Below, piece by piece: positions 60,164-64,000 of a DNA stretch of 64,000 nucleotides; within the stretch, counting starts at the first letter, position 1; each line of letters begins with the position of its first letter. The notes below the pieces were generated by a model. That model was not told the origin of the DNA. It did not search any database and worked only from the letters and a program-made list of their open reading frames with translations. Where the stretch lies: IMG/VR virus record IMGVR_UViG_3300026534_000035, positions 1 to 64,000 of that record, one strand, 5' to 3'. Origin of the DNA: a virus. The position numbers and the translations under genes were made by a program.

Positions 60164-61167
60164 TGGATTTATCTTTAGAGGAATTGGAAGGCTACCTGAA
60201 TGTTATTTTAATAGCTCAAAAAATAATAGAAATCAGGGGGCTGGAACTGGTATTTAAGCAACCAGATGTCGCTTTGAAAATGAAAGCGGCTATGGTTTAT
60301 AATAAAGCGTATAAGGAGGCCATTAATAGTGGTCTCCTTTCTCGCAAAGACTTGTCTGAATTAATTAAAAAAAGACATATAATTTCTGAAGAAGAACTTA
60401 ATAGGCTTAGTAGGTTAGAGAGTAAATTAGAAGCTCAAAAAATTTTGTTGAGCAAAACTACAAAAGTTAGAGCTAATCAGGATAGACTTAAAAAAATAAT
60501 TTCGGATTTGGAATCTGAAATATTTAGTATTAAAGAAAAAGAAATGTCCAAACTTATGCTTTCTGCGGAAACTAAAGCAGAAGAAGACAGGTATAATTTT
60601 TTATGTGCCAAAAGTGTATATCATAATGATTCTCTTTTTTGGCCATCTTATGAGATATATAAAAAAGAAACGAATTTGTTATTAAAGAATGAAATTTTAT
60701 CTGAGTTTATGGCTTTTTATAATGGTATTTCTACAGATGTTATTAGATATATTGCTAGACATAATTTATGGAGAGTGAGATATGTAACAAGTAGAAAAAC
60801 TTCTGAGGCATTATTTGGTAGACCTACTTCAGAGTATACAATAGATATGCTTAATTTAGCTTTTTGGTCTAATTATTATCAACAGATTTATGATATGTTG
60901 CCAGAAGACAGGCCCCCTGAAAGTATTATAGAAGATGATGAAGCACTAGATGCTTACATGAAATCTTTCTATGATGAACAAGAAAAAGAAGCAATGGCAA
61001 GGAAGGCGGAACGGAAAATAGGTGGCAAACTGTCAGCGTTTGATCAAGAAGAAGTAATAGTAACTCGATCTAATGAGTTATATGAAGATATTAAATATGA
61101 TAAACCAAGAGAAGCGCAACGAATAAGGGATAAAACGGATATTAGGAAAAAGGCACGGCGTAGATAG
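60163..61167 (+). CDS. Tail assembly chaperone candidate 2
   Basis: The 334-aa, largely helical product (ELEGYLNVILIAQKIIEIRGLELVFKQPDVALKMKAAMVYNKAYKEA) has a charged middle coiled coil (ESKLEAQKILLSKTTKVRANQDRLKKIISDLESE) and a basic C terminus (AQRIRDKTDIRKKARRR). The A of its ATG is the last base of the previous stop. Together with the previous gene it fits the two-gene chaperone arrangement before the tape measure gene; no motif proves it. Confidence 0.5.
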   Translation: MDLSLEELEGYLNVILIAQKIIEIRGLELVFKQPDVALKMKAAMVYNKAYKEAINSGLLSRKDLSELIKKRHIISEEELNRLSRLESKLEAQKILLSKTTKVRANQDRLKKIISDLESEIFSIKEKEMSKLMLSAETKAEEDRYNFLCAKSVYHNDSLFWPSYEIYKKETNLLLKNEILSEFMAFYNGISTDVIRYIARHNLWRVRYVTSRKTSEALFGRPTSEYTIDMLNLAFWSNYYQQIYDMLPEDRPPESIIEDDEALDAYMKSFYDEQEKEAMARKAERKIGGKLSAFDQEEVIVTRSNELYEDIKYDKPREAQRIRDKTDIRKKARRR

Positions 61168-61214
61168 GTATATATAATTATATAATATTTTATTATTAAT
61201 TGGAGGAGCTTATC

Positions 61215-64000
61215 TTGGCTAATGACATTAATGTAAATTTTAATTTAAAAAACAACCCTTCTAACTTACCGGCGGCTCCTACTTTATCAGGAAACAAGCA
61301 GCTGGCTGCAACATTAGAGAAAATATTAGTTCCAGTTCTAAAAAACATTGAGCGAGGCTCATCTGATGCACTTAAACGTGCAATGATAGAGTATAGTAAA
61401 TCTACGTCTCAAGGTGGGGGTTCTGCTAATTCCAAAGAATTTGAAAAAATTTTTAATAGTAGTTTTAATAATTTTGGTAAAAGACTCGCTCGTATATTAG
61501 AACAGCTTATTTTACATCTCAATAAAGGTACTAGTCCACAACAATTTCAAACAGAACTTAAAAAAGCTATACGTACTGAGGTAGATATAGCTTTAAATAA
61601 GTTTCAAAAGAAGGCCTCCTCTCATAATATAGGTATATCTACATCCCAGCAAACACAAGCAGCCGAAAAAATCACTGATGCATTGGTTAAAAAATACGAT
61701 GCGTCATTAAGTGGGCATGTTGCGAAATTATCTGTTGCTATTAATGAACTTAAACAGCTGACAGAAAAAAGTATGCTTGCTATTAAAGAAGGAAAACAAG
61801 CGTATGAGAATAAAGATTTAAAGCATGCTGTTTCTGCTATTCAAAAAGGGATAGAGGTTTTACATCAAAAAGAACAAACACAAGCAGCTTTTAAAGAACT
61901 TAAAGAGGTTAGTAAGCAATTAGGCGAGCAGCAAAAAGATGTTGCTAAGCAGATAGCAGAAGGTATTAAAACTTTAAAGAGCACTGTAGATAGTAGAGCA
62001 TATAGAGCTAAAAAAGAGATATCTAAATCTCCTGTTGAGGTTTCTACTGGAATTACTAAAGAAGTTATAACTGCCTTAAAAAAGATTCCTGGGATTTCTG
62101 AAAACAAAGAGCTCATTAAAAAAATAGAGCTTATTAACAACAATATAACAAGTATAGAAACAGCTGTTAAATCTTTTAAAGAGCTTAAAAAAGTAGTTGA
62201 TCAAGCTAAAAAAACAAAATCAATAGATGTAGAAGAGTATAAAAAAATAGTACAGCTTTTTAAAGATTTAAGTACTGCTGGTGGAAAATTTAAAACACTT
62301 CCTAGACGAGATAGGGAAGAGCTTAAATCTCCAGTAGTAGAAAAAATGGTAGCTGTTGTAGCTAAGTATGATAAAAGAGCTCAAGCTCTTTTAGAATATA
62401 TACATAGTATTCAAAAACCGACCGCCGAACCTTCTACAGTGTCTATAGCACCTAAAGGTATTAAGTCGATTGAGACCGCTGTCGAAAAGGGGATTGAAGA
62501 GGGGTCTAAGAAAAAAACTGCTGTTGATAAGGCAATGGCTGCTTATACAGCAAAAGAAATTAAAAATGTAGTAAAGGAATTTATTTCTGAATACAAAAAA
62601 ACAATACAAGAAGCATCTTCTAAAAAAATAGATACTAAGTTTCTAGAAGCCGCATATAAGTCAGGTAGTTTAAAAGGAGTAATTAAAAAGGCGACTGAAA
62701 TTAAAGGAACAGAAAAATTAAGAGAGTCTGCTAATGTTTTATTAGGAATGGGTGACCAAAAAGACATATCTAAGGCTATTTCTGATATGTCTGATAAATT
62801 TGGAAGTATAAGTGACGGCTTAGACTCGCTTCAAGATACTTTAAAAAGAGCCACTAAACAAGTGGAGGAGTCTGTTCCAGAGGGTTTGAAAAAGAAGGGC
62901 GAAGATGTAGCAGCCGGTTTAGAAGATTTAAAGAAAAGTATTGAAGAGAGTGTAAAAGCTAGTGATGGAGTCACAGAAGAATTAAAGAACATTAAACCGC
63001 CTACTAAGTCTACTCCGAAATATAGTTCTTCAAGAGATACTTTAAATAGAATAAGTTTACAAAAAAAACTACAACAACGACAAGTTACTGAATACCCTGA
63101 AACTTTAATTTCTCCTGATTTGGATATTAAAAAACTGTTGGGGTCTTCTTTAAAATCTAAAAATAAGTCTATATCCGAAGCCTCTAAAGAAATAGGTAAA
63201 AATGTAGAAGACTTGGCTAGTTCTTTGAGTAAATTACAAAAAGATATTGTAGACACTCTAGAAAACGGCTTACCTCGTAAAAAGAACTGGCATTGGGAAA
63301 TAGTTAAAAGAGCTGGTGATGATATCTCTAAGTATTTTAAAGCCGCCGGCGGAGCAGGTGAAGCTAATGCTAAAAATGCTCGTTATTGGAAATTACAAAT
63401 TGCGGATGTGTCGAAACTTAAAGAATTTTTAGAAAAAGGCTCAGACGATTTAACTGGTGTGGTTACACTAGTAAATGAAGCTAAAAGAAAATTAATTAAT
63501 GATATTACTAAGTATAAATCTAATACGAATGATTTGGCTGAAGGAATAGCTGAATGGATAAAAACTACTTCTGATAGAGAAATAAAAGAATGGGGTGATA
63601 TAAAAAATTCATATGTGGCACACAGAAATAAACAGCTTAGTGTAATAAAGAAAAAATATAAGGGTGGCACGGTATCTAGAGCTATGATTGACGATATTAA
63701 GAAGACTTTTTCTGAGGATCTTTCTAATATCTTTCAGGATACCTATGCTACAGTGGTTGCTAATAAAGAACTCTCTTCTAAAAATTTAGTTAGGAATATT
63801 CACATCCCTGCATTACGCTTATCTAAGACTGGAACACCTGTTTTGGAAACGGCATCAGGAAGCCAACGTGCAGTAGCTGGTTTTGCCAAATTTACTACCG
63901 GTTTAGAAAAATTGTTTTCTAAAGTAGAAAAAACTTCTATACCATTAGAAGATATAGGAAAGTATAAAGAAGAAATTCAGTCTATTGGGATTAGACCTAC
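61215..64000 (+). CDS. Tape measure protein, N-terminal part (runs past window end)
   Basis: A frame stays open from TTG 61215 to the window end (928 codons visible) without a stop. The start is TTG, with TGGAGGAG 8 nt upstream; no ATG near the site fits better. The product (MANDINVNFNLKNNPSNLPAAP) is long, helical and rich in Lys, Glu, Ala and Ile, with coiled-coil runs (VAKLSVAINELKQLTEKSMLAIKEG, FKELKEVSKQLGEQQKDVAKQI). The expected role is setting tail length and aiding DNA ejection. The C terminus lies outside the window. Confidence 0.75.
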   Translation, partial: MANDINVNFNLKNNPSNLPAAPTLSGNKQLAATLEKILVPVLKNIERGSSDALKRAMIEYSKSTSQGGGSANSKEFEKIFNSSFNNFGKRLARILEQLILHLNKGTSPQQFQTELKKAIRTEVDIALNKFQKKASSHNIGISTSQQTQAAEKITDALVKKYDASLSGHVAKLSVAINELKQLTEKSMLAIKEGKQAYENKDLKHAVSAIQKGIEVLHQKEQTQAAFKELKEVSKQLGEQQKDVAKQIAEGIKTLKSTVDSRAYRAKKEISKSPVEVSTGITKEVITALKKIPGISENKELIKKIELINNNITSIETAVKSFKELKKVVDQAKKTKSIDVEEYKKIVQLFKDLSTAGGKFKTLPRRDREELKSPVVEKMVAVVAKYDKRAQALLEYIHSIQKPTAEPSTVSIAPKGIKSIETAVEKGIEEGSKKKTAVDKAMAAYTAKEIKNVVKEFISEYKKTIQEASSKKIDTKFLEAAYKSGSLKGVIKKATEIKGTEKLRESANVLLGMGDQKDISKAISDMSDKFGSISDGLDSLQDTLKRATKQVEESVPEGLKKKGEDVAAGLEDLKKSIEESVKASDGVTEELKNIKPPTKSTPKYSSSRDTLNRISLQKKLQQRQVTEYPETLISPDLDIKKLLGSSLKSKNKSISEASKEIGKNVEDLASSLSKLQKDIVDTLENGLPRKKNWHWEIVKRAGDDISKYFKAAGGAGEANAKNARYWKLQIADVSKLKEFLEKGSDDLTGVVTLVNEAKRKLINDITKYKSNTNDLAEGIAEWIKTTSDREIKEWGDIKNSYVAHRNKQLSVIKKKYKGGTVSRAMIDDIKKTFSEDLSNIFQDTYATVVANKELSSKNLVRNIHIPALRLSKTGTPVLETASGSQRAVAGFAKFTTGLEKLFSKVEKTSIPLEDIGKYKEEIQSIGIRP

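Noticed and set aside
59414-61167. Programmed -1 frameshift joining the two chaperone genes
   Set aside because: The downstream gene is in the -1 frame, but a stop in that frame at 60148-60150 leaves only about 10 nt, and no canonical X-XXY-YYZ site lies there. The TAATG overlap suffices for coupled translation.
62831-63256. Minus-strand frame of 141 codons opposite the tape measure gene
   Set aside because: A shadow of Lys/Glu/Ser-rich coding sequence; no ribosome site and no domain.
1-64000. Use of a recoded stop codon
   Set aside because: TAA, TAG and TGA all end supported genes, and the only interrupted genes are explained by introns or a local frameshift.

Overview
The window is a 64 kb piece of a large, AT-rich tailed-phage genome (Caudoviricetes), or a contig from one. 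Every convincing gene lies on the + strand. Genes are tightly packed, mostly with AGGAG-type ribosome sites, and the standard bacterial code is used (TAA, TAG and TGA all serve as stops). The window holds terminase, portal, prohead protease, scaffold, capsid, connectors, tail tube and tape measure, but no integrase, repressor or replication genes. It is therefore the morphogenesis half of a bigger genome. The host is unknown; an envelope-spanning protein with a possible outer-membrane-type C terminus (24106-25086) hints weakly at a Gram-negative. No tail sheath was recognised. || Layout. 1-3.9 kb: the end of a LamG fibre gene, then accessory genes: a DHp-like/receiver fusion, small DNA-binding proteins and a methionine aminopeptidase. 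3.9-14.6 kb: a first fibre block with two tandem paralogues, a DUF4376-type protein, tRNA-Ala, ClpP, a beta-helix spike, a coiled-coil protein and an actin-like ATPase. 14.6-21.3 kb: three GC-rich repeats, endolysin, a Vsr-type homing endonuclease, cold-shock protein, dNMP kinase, HD hydrolase and zinc-ribbon proteins. 21.3-33.5 kb: the packaging and head module, with the major capsid gene split by two group I introns. 33.5-54.2 kb: a second, very large fibre block built from reshuffled modules, which also carries a phosphoesterase/papain-like enzyme pair. 54.2-64 kb: connectors, tail-completion protein, tail tube, probable assembly chaperones and the start of the tape measure gene, cut by the window end. 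|| How the genes fit together. Terminase loads DNA through the portal into a capsid built from scaffold, protease and capsid protein. Connectors join it to a tube-and-tape-measure tail, and at least 14 appendage genes give the virion adhesins. Endolysin plus two membrane proteins beside terminase are the lysis candidates. MetAP, ClpP, cold-shock protein, the receiver protein and the actin homologue look like host-takeover functions. || The most notable points are: two adjacent group I introns in the capsid gene separated by an exon of about 15 nt, each with a LAGLIDADG gene that overlaps its ribozyme core; an actin-like ATPase; a DHp-like/receiver fusion; a MetAP with Gln in place of a conserved His; and several unexplained intergenic repeats and hairpins.
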